The position numbers were made by a program, and so were the translations under genes. A DNA stretch of 64,000 bases from Spirosoma linguale DSM 74 (GTDB taxonomy: Bacteria > Bacteroidota > Bacteroidia > Cytophagales > Spirosomataceae), in contig CP001769.1 in the NCBI GenBank assembly GCA_000024525.1, positions 2,652,001-2,716,000 on the forward strand. The letters run 5' to 3'. Numbering within the stretch: position 1 is the first letter of the stretch; each line of letters begins with the position of its first letter. A model generated the notes under the pieces. That model searched no databases. It saw only the letters and a list, made by a program, of their open reading frames with translations, and had not been told where the DNA came from. Below are positions 36,194 through 46,327 of the stretch, piece after piece.

Positions 36194-36300
36194 AAATTGT
36201 GTTTAGTGTGCTTTTTTACTTCGTTTGGAAAACGTACTGTGGCTCAAAAAGTTCGGGAATCTATCGAAAATACTAATCCCTTGCAAGTTTGTGTTTAAAA

Positions 36301-36397
36301 GTCAGTAAGCGGCTGCGCTCAGGTCAGTAAGTAGATGACGCATACAAATACTTCTGGCGTCAGCCACTTACTGACCTGAGCGTAGCCGCTTACTGAC
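36301..36397. terminator. 32-bp inverted repeat between thrS and infC
   Basis: The arms at 36301-36332 and 36366-36397 (starting GTCAGTAAGCGGCT) are complementary over 32 bases with a single G-T-type mismatch; GTCAGTAAG also occurs twice in each arm, so the arm itself is partly duplicated. It sits just after the thrS stop codon, and probably ends or attenuates the transcript before infC. Confidence 0.65.
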
Positions 36398-36411
36398 TTA
36401 TTGACTTATTA

Positions 36412-38355
36412 CTAAACGGTTACTTCACGTTTAAACGTTTGTATGAAGTCGGCAATTGGCATGCTACCCAGATCGCCCTGGCCTTTGCGCCGGACAGATA
36501 CCGTTCCTTCAGCGGCTTCTTTCTCACCAACAATCAGCATATACGGCACTTTGTTAACCTCCGCATCTCTGATCTTACGGCCGATCTTCTCATCGCGTAA
36601 GTCGACAAAGCCACGAATGTCGTTCTCCTGTAAACTGAAGAACAGGTCATTGGCGTAGTCTTCGTACTTTTCAGAAATCGGCAGGATCGCAATCTGATCG
36701 GGAGAGAGCCAGAGCGGGAAGTTGCCGCCCGAGTTTTCGATAAGAATGGCAATAAACCGCTCCATTGACCCGAACGGTGCCCGGTGAATCATAACCGGGC
36801 GGTGTTTCTGGTTGTCGGCACCGATATATTCCAGTTCGAAGCGGTTGGGCAGGTTGTAATCGACCTGAATCGTTCCTAACTGCCATTTCCGCCCAATAGC
36901 ATCCCGCACCATAAAATCAAGCTTCGGTCCATAGAAAGCGGCTTCGCCCAGCTCCGTTACGGTTGGCAAGCCTTTTTCCGCAGCGGCTTCGATAATCGCC
37001 GATTCAGCTTTTTCCCAAAGGTCGTCCGAACCAATGTATTTAGTTTTATTTTCGGGATCGCGAAGGGAGATCTGGGCGCTGTAGTCCGAGAAACCGAGTG
37101 TATTAAATACGTACAGCACCAGGTCGATCACCTTCATAAATTCTTCTTTCACCTGATCGGGGCGGCAGAAGATGTGGGCGTCATCCTGCGTAAAACCCCG
37201 TACCCGTGTCAGACCATGTAACTCGCCCGACTGCTCATACCGATACACCGTTCCGAATTCGGCCAACCGCAAGGGCAGATCGCGATACGAACGAGGTTTA
37301 GTTTTATAGATTTCGCAGTGGTGGGGGCAGTTCATGGGTTTAAGCAAAAACTCCTCGTTCGGGTCGGGGGTTCTGATGGGCTGGAACGAATCCTCCCCGT
37401 ATTTCTCCCAGTGGCCCGAGGTCACGTACAACTGCTTGCTGCCAATGTGGGGCGTCACAACGGGCGAGTATCCCGCCCGAACCTGCGCCTTCCGCAGAAA
37501 ATTCTCAAGCCGCTCGCGCAGCACGGTGCCTTTGGGAAGCCACAATGGCAGACCTGCACCTACTTTTTCCGAGAAGGCGAATAGCTCCAGTTCTTTACCC
37601 AGTTTGCGGTGGTCGCGTTTTTTGGCTTCTTCCAGCAAAAACAGATAGTCGTCGAGTTCTTTCTGCTTCGGATAAGTTACCGCATAAATACGGGTTAGCT
37701 GCTTGTTCTTTTCGTTGCCGCGCCAGTACGCACCGGCCACGTTCATGAGCTTGGCCGCTTTGATGAATCCGGTATTGGGGATGTGTGGCCCGCGACAGAG
37801 ATCCGTAAAATCGCCCTGGGTGTAAAACGTGATCGTTCCATCATCCAGCCCTTCCAGCAAATCGAGTTTGTACGGATCGCCTTTTTCTTCAAAATAGGCA
37901 ATGGCGTCGGCTTTGCTCATCGGCTTACGGATGTACTGCTGTTTCTGGCGGGCCAGTTCGAGCATTTTGTCCTCAACCTTCTTAAAGTCTTCCTGCGAAA
38001 ATGGCTGGCCACCGAGGTCAACGTCGTAATAGAATCCCGTCTCGATGGCAGGTCCGATACCGAATTTCACACCCGGATACAGCGATTCGAGGGCTTCGGC
38101 CAGTAAGTGAGCCGACGAATGCCAGAACGTTGCTTTCCCTTCGGCGTCATTCCAGGTCAGAAGCTGAACACTGGCATCTTCGTCGATGGGTCTGGTGGCA
38201 TCCTGAATAACACCATTTACTTTGGCAGCCAGCACGTTGCGCGCCAGACCTTCACTAATTTTTGTGGCAATATCCAACCCGGTGCTGCCTTTGGGATACT
38301 CCCGAACGCTGCCGTCCGGCAACGTCACGCGGATTTGTTCGTCCTGCGCAATCAT
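36412..38355 (-). CDS. thrS: Threonyl-tRNA synthetase
   Basis: 647-residue class II synthetase charging tRNA-Thr. Domains in order: TGS domain (VTLPDGS-type start, [20 protein letters not shown]), editing domain with [11 protein letters not shown] and the [12 protein letters not shown] metal motif, catalytic core with motif 2 ([20 protein letters not shown]), [11 protein letters not shown] zinc ligand Cys, [11 protein letters not shown] motif 3, and anticodon-binding C-terminus. Normal length. First gene of the thrS-infC-rpmI-rplT cluster. Confidence 0.98.
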   Translation of the reverse strand: MIAQDEQIRVTLPDGSVREYPKGSTGLDIATKISEGLARNVLAAKVNGVIQDATRPIDEDASVQLLTWNDAEGKATFWHSSAHLLAEALESLYPGVKFGIGPAIETGFYYDVDLGGQPFSQEDFKKVEDKMLELARQKQQYIRKPMSKADAIAYFEEKGDPYKLDLLEGLDDGTITFYTQGDFTDLCRGPHIPNTGFIKAAKLMNVAGAYWRGNEKNKQLTRIYAVTYPKQKELDDYLFLLEEAKKRDHRKLGKELELFAFSEKVGAGLPLWLPKGTVLRERLENFLRKAQVRAGYSPVVTPHIGSKQLYVTSGHWEKYGEDSFQPIRTPDPNEEFLLKPMNCPHHCEIYKTKPRSYRDLPLRLAEFGTVYRYEQSGELHGLTRVRGFTQDDAHIFCRPDQVKEEFMKVIDLVLYVFNTLGFSDYSAQISLRDPENKTKYIGSDDLWEKAESAIIEAAAEKGLPTVTELGEAAFYGPKLDFMVRDAIGRKWQLGTIQVDYNLPNRFELEYIGADNQKHRPVMIHRAPFGSMERFIAILIENSGGNFPLWLSPDQIAILPISEKYEDYANDLFFSLQENDIRGFVDLRDEKIGRKIRDAEVNKVPYMLIVGEKEAAEGTVSVRRKGQGDLGSMPIADFIQTFKREVTV

Positions 38356-38480
38356 ACGTTTACACTCATTTATTTGTGGGCACCCGCAGCCTACCTACAA
38401 CTGTAGGCTACTTAATCAGTATACGCTATACCTGTAATCTAAGCCTGTAAGATAGGCTATAGCATACATTATAAATGTTT

Positions 38481-39773
38481 TTATTTGTTAATTGGTTTAA
38501 CGGTTCGCTGCAGCGAATCGCCGGCATTGGTTGTCACGCGGGCTTTTGGCTGTATAGTTGAAATACGCACACGCGTGGTATCAATTTCAGTTCGGTTTCG
38601 ATTCTGACTCGATGATTTGCCAGCCGTATCCGACAAAAATAAGGAGTTATACGAGTTTTGCGCATACTGCCTCCGTTGAGAACGCCACAAACCCGCAGCG
38701 GCCTGCCTGTCGGCAATGTTTAGCTGGGTTGCTTTGGTATAGGCAGCTATGGCCAGATCGTATTGACCCATCTGCTCGTGGCAATATCCAATGTAGGTAT
38801 CAATCCGTGGGAACTGAGGCCGTAACTCCTGCACCCGCTGGTAATTGTTTAGGGCTGCGTAGTAGTTCCGAAACTTCTGATTGATCAGCCCCATCTGAAA
38901 ATAGGCTTGATAATACCCCGGCTGCACCTTCATCGTTTGCTGATAATAGACGATGGCACTATCGAGCTTACCCTCCGTATGGTAAATAAGCCCGCGACCG
39001 TAATATAGCCGGGGATTGTTCGGGAAGTAACGTAACGCCTGTCCATTATAAACCAAAGCAGAGTTGAGATCACCCGTGGTGCGGTAGATGGACGCCAGTT
39101 GGTTGTACGTCTCCAAATAGCGGGGTTTCAGGCGGAGCGAATGCTGATACAAGGCCAGAGCTTGTATTGTGTCCCCCTGCCGAGCGGCCATCAGCCCTTT
39201 ATAAAAGTAAGCTTCGCCATCGTAGGGCGCCATTTGCAGCGCTTTGGCTATGTAGAGCTTTGCTTTATCGAACTGATTCTGCCGTTGCAATAAATCGCCC
39301 TGTAATGTGTATAACTCGGGGGTGTCGACACCCAGAATCTCGGCCCGCTGCGCATTCTGAAGTGCTTTGGCTGGCTGTTGTAAAGCCCTTAACACCTGTG
39401 CGCGGGTCAGATAATACGACCCTAAATTATCATTTCGGCTGATGGCCTCGTCGATGTCGGCCAATGCCTCATTCAACCTGCCCATAGCCAGCAGGATGAC
39501 AGCCCGCTTGGCGTAGGCGGATGCCGGTGACGACTGGTTGATGGCCAGTGTCAGTGCCCGCAAAGCGCCTTCAATCCGGCTGCTGTCGCCCGGCTTTGGG
39601 TAGTCCGGTATGCGAGCCGACTGCCGGTCATCGCTGCTACAGGCAACTACTAAGCTTAAAACGGCCAGCGATAAAACGAAAGAGCGAACGAATGAAAGGC
39701 TGAACGAGCGAATTCCAGCTGGGGTAAAACGCTCTCTCAGTCTTGCACTCCTTCGCTCTTCACTATTTTTCAT
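38481..39773 (-). CDS. TPR-repeat lipoprotein
   Basis: 430 residues. A basic N-terminus and hydrophobic core lead to a lipobox SLVVACSS with Cys45, predicting membrane anchoring. From about residue 60 to 370 there are eight or more tetratricopeptide repeats, such as NEALADIDEAISRN, AKLYIAKALQMAPYDGEAYF and DSAIVYYQQTMKVQPGYYQA. The C-terminus is basic and Ser/Thr-rich. TPR lipoproteins act as scaffolds; the partner is unknown. The start overlaps the end of the upstream methyltransferase gene by four bases (ATGA), so they are translationally coupled. The n-region is long for a signal peptide, so a later start (for example at Met-free alternative codons) is possible. Confidence 0.85.
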   Translation of the reverse strand: MKNSEERRSARLRERFTPAGIRSFSLSFVRSFVLSLAVLSLVVACSSDDRQSARIPDYPKPGDSSRIEGALRALTLAINQSSPASAYAKRAVILLAMGRLNEALADIDEAISRNDNLGSYYLTRAQVLRALQQPAKALQNAQRAEILGVDTPELYTLQGDLLQRQNQFDKAKLYIAKALQMAPYDGEAYFYKGLMAARQGDTIQALALYQHSLRLKPRYLETYNQLASIYRTTGDLNSALVYNGQALRYFPNNPRLYYGRGLIYHTEGKLDSAIVYYQQTMKVQPGYYQAYFQMGLINQKFRNYYAALNNYQRVQELRPQFPRIDTYIGYCHEQMGQYDLAIAAYTKATQLNIADRQAAAGLWRSQRRQYAQNSYNSLFLSDTAGKSSSQNRNRTEIDTTRVRISTIQPKARVTTNAGDSLQRTVKPINK

Positions 39774-40663
39774 GATGCAAATCGGTAAAATACGCCTAAT
39801 GGGAGCCGCTTCTGGTAATTATCCTGCATAAACAGTTCGCCCCACTCCGGATTGGGTACGCTGCCAAAGACCTGATTCATCAGGTTGTCGAGGATGAGCG
39901 ACGAAAAACCCAGCGAGTACAAATTTATGATAAAGAAAAAATCTTCGCGCTCCAGCAGATCGGCACAGGCCTTAAGCAAGTCATTGAGGTGCTCTTCGAG
40001 TACCCATTTCTCGCCATCCGGACCACGCCCATATGCGGGGGGATCAAGAATAATGCCGTTGTACCGGTTTCCCCGACGAACTTCCCGACGAACAAACTTA
40101 ACGGCATCTTCAACTACCCAGCGGATGTTGTCTAACTCACTATGATCCATGTTCTCACGAGCCCAGCTGATGACTGGTTTCACGGCGTCGACGTGTGTAA
40201 CATCAGCACCGGCTTGCCGGGCGGCCAGGGAAGCCCCACCCGTGTAGGCAAACAGATTCAGGAATTTAGGTCGGGAGACAGTAGCCGAAATCGCTTTTAC
40301 TTTGTCATGAATGTATAACCAGTTATCGGCCTGTTCGGGAAAAAGTCCAACATGCTTAAAGGTTGTCAGAGCCAGTTTGAACTTCAGGTTTAACCCGCCC
40401 TGTTGAAATGACACATACCAGGGGTCGTGCATGTCGGGCGCAGTTTGCCAGTCTCCCCGTTCGGGTGATTGCCTATCCCGCCGAAAAACAGCGTGTGCAC
40501 GGCGTTCCCAATCAGCATCGGTGAGCGATTTATCCCATATAGCCTGGGGTTCTGGGCGTGCCAGCACGTAAGCTCCGAAGCGTTCGAGCTTCTGAAAATT
40601 GCCCGAGTCGATAAGCTCGTAGTCTGCCCAGGGTGAGGGCGTTAGTATCCGAATGTCAGCCAT
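39770..40663 (-). CDS. Class I SAM-dependent rRNA-type methyltransferase (RlmI/RlmK-like)
   Basis: 297 residues. The catalytic domain has motif I FLNLFAYTGGASLAAR, acidic VTHVDAVKPVISWARENM, and a motif IV DPPAYGRG, which is the signature of the m5C/m7G 23S rRNA methyltransferase group (COG1092). The N-terminal PUA domain of E. coli RlmI is not obvious, so this is a shorter family member. RNA base methylation is inferred. Coupled to the TPR lipoprotein gene. Confidence 0.87.
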   Translation of the reverse strand: MADIRILTPSPWADYELIDSGNFQKLERFGAYVLARPEPQAIWDKSLTDADWERRAHAVFRRDRQSPERGDWQTAPDMHDPWYVSFQQGGLNLKFKLALTTFKHVGLFPEQADNWLYIHDKVKAISATVSRPKFLNLFAYTGGASLAARQAGADVTHVDAVKPVISWARENMDHSELDNIRWVVEDAVKFVRREVRRGNRYNGIILDPPAYGRGPDGEKWVLEEHLNDLLKACADLLEREDFFFIINLYSLGFSSLILDNLMNQVFGSVPNPEWGELFMQDNYQKRLPLGVFYRFAS

Positions 40664-40713
40664 AGTTTAGTAGATGAAAATGCAGCGGCAGGAATGAAGA
40701 ATACGCGCATCGA

Positions 40714-41157
40714 TTACAGTTCACTCATCACCTTTGCTTCTTCACGCGTTGCCTGGCCCATTTTCAGAATCAACTCAAACTCGTCGGCACGAACGGGCAT
40801 AACCGACAGGCGGGATTGTTTGATTAAGCTTATGCTTGCTAACATAGGCTCGGCTTTGATATGCGCCAGCGTAACGGGCTTTTCGAAAGCCATGACCGGT
40901 TCGAGTTCAACGGCCACCCAGCGCGGATCTTCCGGCACGGTTGGATCCTGAAAGTGGCTTCGTACCACGGTAGCTAACCCAACAACGGCAGGACTGGTGA
41001 CACTGTGATAAAACAATACCAGATCGCCTATTAACATGCCTTTCAGGTTATTGCGGGCCTGGTAATTGCGAACGCCATCCCAGGTGGCACGACCTTGTTC
41101 AATGAAATGATGCCACCCGTACGTATCGGGTTCAGATTTGACGAGCCAGTAGTTCAT
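40714..41157 (-). CDS. EVE domain-containing protein
   Basis: 147 residues. It starts MNYWLVKSEPDTYGW and contains WDGVRNYQARNNLKGM and GDLVLFYHSV, all hallmarks of the EVE domain (thymocyte nuclear protein 1 group), a PUA-like fold that binds modified bases in DNA or RNA. The C-terminal SLIKQSRLSVMPV segment is also typical. Role in bacteria not settled; some members recognise modified cytosines. It lies upstream of the rRNA-type methyltransferase gene, fitting nucleic-acid modification. Confidence 0.92.
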   Translation of the reverse strand: MNYWLVKSEPDTYGWHHFIEQGRATWDGVRNYQARNNLKGMLIGDLVLFYHSVTSPAVVGLATVVRSHFQDPTVPEDPRWVAVELEPVMAFEKPVTLAHIKAEPMLASISLIKQSRLSVMPVRADEFELILKMGQATREEAKVMSEL

Positions 41158-41261
41158 ATAGTGAAGTAGGTGAAAGTAGTCAAATGAGTGGAATAGAAGA
41201 TGTAATCCGCTGGTTAAAACTCACTCCACAAATTCCACTTACTCCACTGGTGCACTACCTG

Positions 41262-41837
41262 TCAATAATAATCGTCGTGCTCATGGCCACTACCAAAGGG
41301 CGAGCCATATTCATCAATATCGTCATCTTCATACCGGGAACCCGCGCTTTTGTAGCTTAAGGCCTTTTGTATGATCATTATTTGGCCGGTATGGTACATA
41401 TCATGGTTGATGATACCATGTAGCATATCGTAGTAGGTATAGTCCCGACCCGGTACAATGTCTTCCAGAAACTCATCATCATCTCGTTTATCGAGCTCGT
41501 TGATGAGTTCTTCCTGACTTAAACTCAGCTCCATTTCGAGAGCTTCCCATTCGAAATCGTCAATTTTATCAGGTAACGCTCCGAAGTTTTTATCGGGGGT
41601 TGTAATATCAAACGTTTCATCGCCCTGCATTTTTTTGACGCAGAATATCCGCCAGCTGGTCATATGGAAAACCAGTTCAGCAATGCTGTGGGTATTTGGC
41701 GCTATCCGTCGCCCGGCCATATCTGGGGTTACACCCCGAAGGACATCAACTACCGAAGGACCATGCCAGGCTTCTTCACCTTCATACGTCGTATTCAATA
41801 AGTCGATGATTCGGATTAATTCATCGTTAGGGATCAT
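41262..41837 (-). CDS. DinB-like four-helix metal-binding protein
   Basis: 191 residues resembling the DinB/DUF1572 family of four-helix-bundle proteins. Probable metal-binding His residues are seen in AELVFHMTSW, and in HGIINHDMYHTGQIMII, the hallmark HxxxHxGQ-type end of the bundle. The C-terminus is a short acidic tail rich in Asp, Tyr and His. The family includes thiol S-transferases (for example bacillithiol- or mycothiol-dependent), but the substrate is unknown. Cytoplasmic. Confidence 0.82.
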   Translation of the reverse strand: MIPNDELIRIIDLLNTTYEGEEAWHGPSVVDVLRGVTPDMAGRRIAPNTHSIAELVFHMTSWRIFCVKKMQGDETFDITTPDKNFGALPDKIDDFEWEALEMELSLSQEELINELDKRDDDEFLEDIVPGRDYTYYDMLHGIINHDMYHTGQIMIIQKALSYKSAGSRYEDDDIDEYGSPFGSGHEHDDYY

Positions 41838-42183
41838 AACAAATTTGTCATAGGGTTTGCCGACTAATCAGGACAAGCGTTTTTGCCTTTGTTGCTCAGC
41901 AACGTCTATTGGATAACGTCAATTTAATATAAACTTTTACCAAGTACTCGTTTTGGGCAGATCAGAGCATGATCAATTCGTTCGAAAGAAAGCCCTGTCT
42001 ATTCAGGAAAATAGACCACAAAGGTAAGGCAATATCAATGGCCTTGCGAAAAACTGCCAACACTTTTACCGAACGTATCCGGAGAAAACTCCTATTCTGA
42101 TCCTCTTCGCCGAAAAAATGGCATGTTTTATATAACATTAAAGGTAAATCACTCGACAAGAGCACCCATGTCAACACCAATAA
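41838..42183. other. Intergenic stretch before the wzi remnant
   Basis: About 345 bp between the DinB-like gene start and the wzi fragment. No protein domain could be read on either strand. It may hold further, unrecognisable wzi sequence, and the promoter of the DinB-like gene. Confidence 0.4.
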
Positions 42184-42668
42184 GTCTATGTGTCTCGTCA
42201 CGTTTCTATTTTCGCTTACCGACAAAATATTTATGAGGATGGCTCCCTTTTTTATCTGACCAATATCCAGGACGGCCTGAATTGGATACGATTCCGCAAT
42301 CGGCGACCGGTCAACCGAACCGGCGTACAGCTTGAACAGGTTTTGCTGGAATATTTATATACCCAAAATCAAGGAGGGGCTTTGTTTCTGGAGAATGCAA
42401 TGCAGCGGGGACGCGACAATTATTTCAATCATTCTCAATATCAGGATGGTTGGTCCCGCTTTGGCCTGACCATGGGAACTCCATTCATAACGCCTACGCA
42501 GGATAATCACAGCGAATTGCCTCAGTATGGTTTCACCAATACTAATCGGGTTTCCGTCATACAATTGGATTATCAGGTCAGGCTTACGACTTTTTACGCT
42601 TTCAGGTCAAGGCATCCTACAGCGAAAATCTAGGTATTCGAAAGGATGGGAAAAGCCGGAAGTAAATA
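42184..42668 (+). pseudogene. Fragment of a Wzi-type capsule assembly protein
   Basis: The plus strand encodes YRQNIYEDGSLFYLTNIQDG, then LEQVLLEYLYTQNQGG, RGRDNYFNHSQYQDGWS and GTPFITPTQDNHSELPQYG followed by FTNTNRVSV, which reads as the C-terminal part of the outer-membrane Wzi beta-barrel family. After about 42565 the similarity continues in another frame (FLRFQVKASYSENLGIRK) to a TAA near 42666. The N-terminal two thirds are missing and an in-frame TAA lies just upstream at 42181-42183. Truncated and frameshifted; not functional. Confidence 0.75.
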
Positions 42669-42674
42669 ATGTGC

Positions 42675-43379
42675 TCAGGAATTACGCTTCCGTTCCCAGT
42701 TGCCTTTTTCGGGCTGGGGACGAAGCAGGTACACGTCGAGGAGTGCGTAGGGACGAGCGAGGTACTCCCGAATCAGCGTACGGAATGAGTACCCGTCGGG
42801 CACATCCTGAGCGGCAAAGGCAATGGCCTCTATCCCCTCGTGGTTACCAATGTAGAGGGCCCGTGCATTGTGGAAGTTTTGGGAGATAATCGTAATCTTT
42901 TCCTGGTTAAACACGTCCTTGCAACGTACGACCGAATCGAAGGTTCGGTAACCGGCATAATCGAGTGTCATTACCGACGCCGGAATCCCCAGTTTAACCA
43001 ATGCCCGCTGCATATCGACGGGTTCGTTGTAGTATTCTGAGTCATTATTACCGCTCAGAATAAGGTATTTCACTTTACCTTCTTTCCAGAGCCGGGCGGT
43101 GGCCTCCATTCGATACCGGAAAAACAGATTCTCCTTACCTGTCCGGACAAACTTACTTGTTCCCAACACAAGCCCCACATCATTGGCAGGTAACTCGTGA
43201 ATGTCAAAATAAATCTGGTTTCGGGTATTATAAACGACCCACCAGTTGCTAACCAGCACTACGGTCGCCCCAATAAACACCAAAGCAATTGTCAATTTAA
43301 TAACACGCTTGACCGCACGGACTCCAGCCGCTTCGCGGGGCATGTCGTTACTGTAGTCCGTTGCCAAGGTCGTATTCAT
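42675..43379 (-). CDS. SanA-like inner-membrane protein (YdcF/DUF218 family)
   Basis: 234 residues. One N-terminal transmembrane helix (VIKLTIALVFIGATVVLVSN) anchors a periplasmic-type DUF218 domain. Landmarks are NDVGLVLGTSKFVRTGK, NLFFRYRMEATARLWKEGKV, YLILSGNNDSEYYNEP and ITIISQNFHNARALYIG, matching E. coli SanA, which protects against vancomycin and acts in envelope barrier function by an unclear mechanism. Stands alone. Confidence 0.88.
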   Translation of the reverse strand: MNTTLATDYSNDMPREAAGVRAVKRVIKLTIALVFIGATVVLVSNWWVVYNTRNQIYFDIHELPANDVGLVLGTSKFVRTGKENLFFRYRMEATARLWKEGKVKYLILSGNNDSEYYNEPVDMQRALVKLGIPASVMTLDYAGYRTFDSVVRCKDVFNQEKITIISQNFHNARALYIGNHEGIEAIAFAAQDVPDGYSFRTLIREYLARPYALLDVYLLRPQPEKGNWERKRNS

Positions 43380-43469
43380 TTAAAAAGGGCTTAAATGGGT
43401 CTCCTTACCATGCCTATATCATCTTTGTTGTAGGCCACATTTATGGCCTACAACTTAAAGTTCATCATT

Positions 43470-46184
43470 TTAAGAGAATAAGCCCAACTGTATCGACTCT
43501 TTCTCTTCAGCCTCCGGAGCAGTTACAGGATCAGTAACAATAATCAGTTCAGGAGAAACCGGTTCTTTAACAACCTTTGGTGCCAGCAATTTAACGTCTT
43601 TGACTTTGGCAAAAGGTAGAATTTTACCCAGTGCTTTCCAGCCACGTATATCAATAAAACCCTCCGGCTCCAGCACCATCTTTTCAAGTGGCCCCCGGTC
43701 TTTCACCTGATGGGTGATCTCGATTCGGGGATATCGATCGGCGGTTACAGCCAGATTCTTCGATCCTTTTACGTCGCCAATGAAATTAAACTTCTTATCG
43801 ATAGTCGTTGTCTCAACTTTAAAGCGCTTCACATACCAGGCCTTCTGGTTAGCTTCGTAATACACAGCCGACAAAACCGTATCGGGTTCGAACTTGACCA
43901 GAATAGCGATCTCGTTAGGCTCGTACCGATTGGTCAGGTCGAAACTCGTCAATTCATACAGACCGTCTTTGTAAACGACCAGTATACAGTCTTTCGCATC
44001 GAAGTTACCCAATAGTCGACCGCGCTCATCCCGATTAAGCCGTCCGAGGTGCTCATCATACCAGATGTCTACACCGCCCAGGGTAGATACACCACCCGAT
44101 TTCTGGGTTATTTTCCGAACGGGGTACTTGGTTAAAATATTTCCCTGAGCCGACCGGTTTTTGATACCAACCGATGCAAAATCGAAGTCAAATTGTTTGA
44201 TCTTCGCGGTGCATTGAGCCGTCAGATTTATCGTAATAACCTCAGCCTCTCCATTATCATTGGCACTAAAGTAGGTTAGCTTGGATTTCGGATTACCCAT
44301 TGTCAGGTCGTACTCCCGATCACGCGTGACACCCGTAACCGGAAAACGCTTGGCCATGGATATACCGGATTTTCCATCCAAATAAACCAGGTTGTAAATC
44401 TTCCGCTCGTCGTTCTTCTTGAACACCGAAACATATACAATATCCTTGCCGACAAATACTTTCTCCGCAATTTTAACGACCATACACTTTCCATCACGCC
44501 GGAAAATAATGATATCGTCGATATCGGAGCAATCGCTGACGTATTCATCTTTTTTCAATCCATAGCCAATAAATCCACCTTCGCGGTCAACATACAGCTT
44601 TTGGTTGGCAGCGGCTACCACACTGGCGGCAATGGTGTTGAACGCCCGGATTTCCGTTTTGCGCTCGCGGCCTTTGCCGTATTTTTTTTGCAGGTCTTTA
44701 TAATAGGCAATAGCAAACCGTGTGATGTTGGCCAGGTTATCCTCCGTTTCGGCCAGCTCCTGCTCCAGCCGACGCATCAGCTCTTCGGCCTTGAACCCAT
44801 CGTATTTTGAAATCCGTTTAATTTTGATTTCCGTCAACCGGATAAGGTCGTCCTGGGTGATGACGCGATAAAATAGCTTCTTGTGCGGCTTAAGCGCCTT
44901 GTCTATCGCTTCAAGCACAGCCTCAAAGGTTTCGCACTCCTCAATTTTACGATAAATCCGGTTTTCGATGAATATCTTTTCCAGCGAGCTATACAGCAAG
45001 CGCTCCATCAATTCACTACGCCGGATCTCAAGCTCACGTTGCAGCAAATGCACCGTTTGATGCGTGTTGACCCGAAGAATGTCCGTTACACTAACAAAAT
45101 GCGGCTTATCGCCGATGATAACGCAGGCATTCGGCGAAATAGAGACTTCACAGTCGGTAAAGGCATATAATGCGTCGATGGTCACATCGGGCGAAACACC
45201 GGGCTGTAAATGAACCAGTATCTCGACGTCTTTAGCGGTGTTGTCGACAACGGCTGCCACATTGCGACTGGGTGCCTTGATGCGGATTTTCCCTAACTCA
45301 GCCGCTTTAACAATCGAGTCGATCAACTGGGAAGTTGTCACACCATAGGGAACGTCACGAATGGCGAGTATTTTTTTATCGACTTCTTCAATTTTGGCCC
45401 GCACCCGGACTTTGCCGCCCCGGTGCCCATCGTTGTAGTTGCTGACATCGATCAGGCCTCCTGTCTGAAAATCAGGAAAGAGCGATACGGGTTTATCTTT
45501 AAGGATGTTTATAGACGCATCAATGAGTTCATTGAAGTTGTGAGGCAGTATCTTTGTCGACAGGCCAACGGCAATTCCCTCAACACCCTGCGCCAGCAAC
45601 AGTGGGAACTTAACAGGAAGAGTTATGGGCTCTCGTTTGCGACCATCATAAGACAGTTGCCACTCCGTGGTTTTGTCGTTGTAGATGGCGTCCTGCGCAA
45701 ATTTGGACAGCCGTACTTCAATATAACGTGGAGCAGCGGCACCATCACCGGTGCGAACATCGCCCCAGCTACCCTGCGTATCAAACAGCAGTTCTTTCTG
45801 GCCGATGTTGACCAGGGCTTCCCCGATGGATGCATCGCCATGGGGGTGAAACTGCATCGTTTGCCCGATAACGTTGGCCACCTTGTTAAAGCGACCATCA
45901 TCCATCTCCTTCAGCGCATGAAGAATCCGGCGCTGAACAGGTTTCAGTCCATCTTCTACAGCTGGGACCGCCCGTTCGAGGATGACGTACGATGCATAAT
46001 CAAGAAAGTAATTTTCGTATAAGCCCGACACGACCGTCTGGTCGTGTAGCACTTCAGTTTTCGTGTCAATTGGTTGCTCTTCCGGTACAAGGTCGTCAGT
46101 CAGGTCGGTGCCTTCGGCAGATGGGTTAACCTCTGGCTGCTGATTATCGTCCTCTAGCGGTTGTTCATTTTCTTCGTTTATCAT
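43470..46184 (-). CDS. parC: DNA topoisomerase IV subunit A
   Basis: 904-residue type IIA topoisomerase DNA-cleavage subunit. An acidic 45-residue extension precedes the core; LERAVPAVEDGLKPVQRRIL and QFHPHGDASIGEAL lead to the catalytic APRY with Tyr154. The C-terminal part is a degenerate beta-pinwheel without a clear GyrA box, favouring ParC over GyrA. It decatenates daughter chromosomes with ParE, whose gene is not adjacent. Gene is followed by sanA on the same strand after 90 bp. Confidence 0.93.
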   Translation of the reverse strand: MINEENEQPLEDDNQQPEVNPSAEGTDLTDDLVPEEQPIDTKTEVLHDQTVVSGLYENYFLDYASYVILERAVPAVEDGLKPVQRRILHALKEMDDGRFNKVANVIGQTMQFHPHGDASIGEALVNIGQKELLFDTQGSWGDVRTGDGAAAPRYIEVRLSKFAQDAIYNDKTTEWQLSYDGRKREPITLPVKFPLLLAQGVEGIAVGLSTKILPHNFNELIDASINILKDKPVSLFPDFQTGGLIDVSNYNDGHRGGKVRVRAKIEEVDKKILAIRDVPYGVTTSQLIDSIVKAAELGKIRIKAPSRNVAAVVDNTAKDVEILVHLQPGVSPDVTIDALYAFTDCEVSISPNACVIIGDKPHFVSVTDILRVNTHQTVHLLQRELEIRRSELMERLLYSSLEKIFIENRIYRKIEECETFEAVLEAIDKALKPHKKLFYRVITQDDLIRLTEIKIKRISKYDGFKAEELMRRLEQELAETEDNLANITRFAIAYYKDLQKKYGKGRERKTEIRAFNTIAASVVAAANQKLYVDREGGFIGYGLKKDEYVSDCSDIDDIIIFRRDGKCMVVKIAEKVFVGKDIVYVSVFKKNDERKIYNLVYLDGKSGISMAKRFPVTGVTRDREYDLTMGNPKSKLTYFSANDNGEAEVITINLTAQCTAKIKQFDFDFASVGIKNRSAQGNILTKYPVRKITQKSGGVSTLGGVDIWYDEHLGRLNRDERGRLLGNFDAKDCILVVYKDGLYELTSFDLTNRYEPNEIAILVKFEPDTVLSAVYYEANQKAWYVKRFKVETTTIDKKFNFIGDVKGSKNLAVTADRYPRIEITHQVKDRGPLEKMVLEPEGFIDIRGWKALGKILPFAKVKDVKLLAPKVVKEPVSPELIIVTDPVTAPEAEEKESIQLGLFS

Positions 46185-46327
46185 TGACTTGCTTCAGGAA
46201 CTATTCCACTGGATAAGTACGCAGATTAGTCAAACAGTATACCACATATTCGACTCCTTAAATATACAAAAAAAAGTTGAAAAACGGGCATATATAAGCC
46301 AAAAAGGGCAATTTGACCCACTTTTGC

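Noticed and set aside
42190..42633. An intact 147-residue plus-strand gene
   Set aside because: It begins at a GTG within similarity to the middle of a larger protein, and the similarity continues in a different frame past its end, so it is a broken fragment.
43470..46184. GyrA instead of ParC
   Set aside because: The C-terminal pinwheel has no clear GyrA box, and the N-terminal and C-terminal layout fits Bacteroidota topoisomerase IV; certainty is still not absolute.
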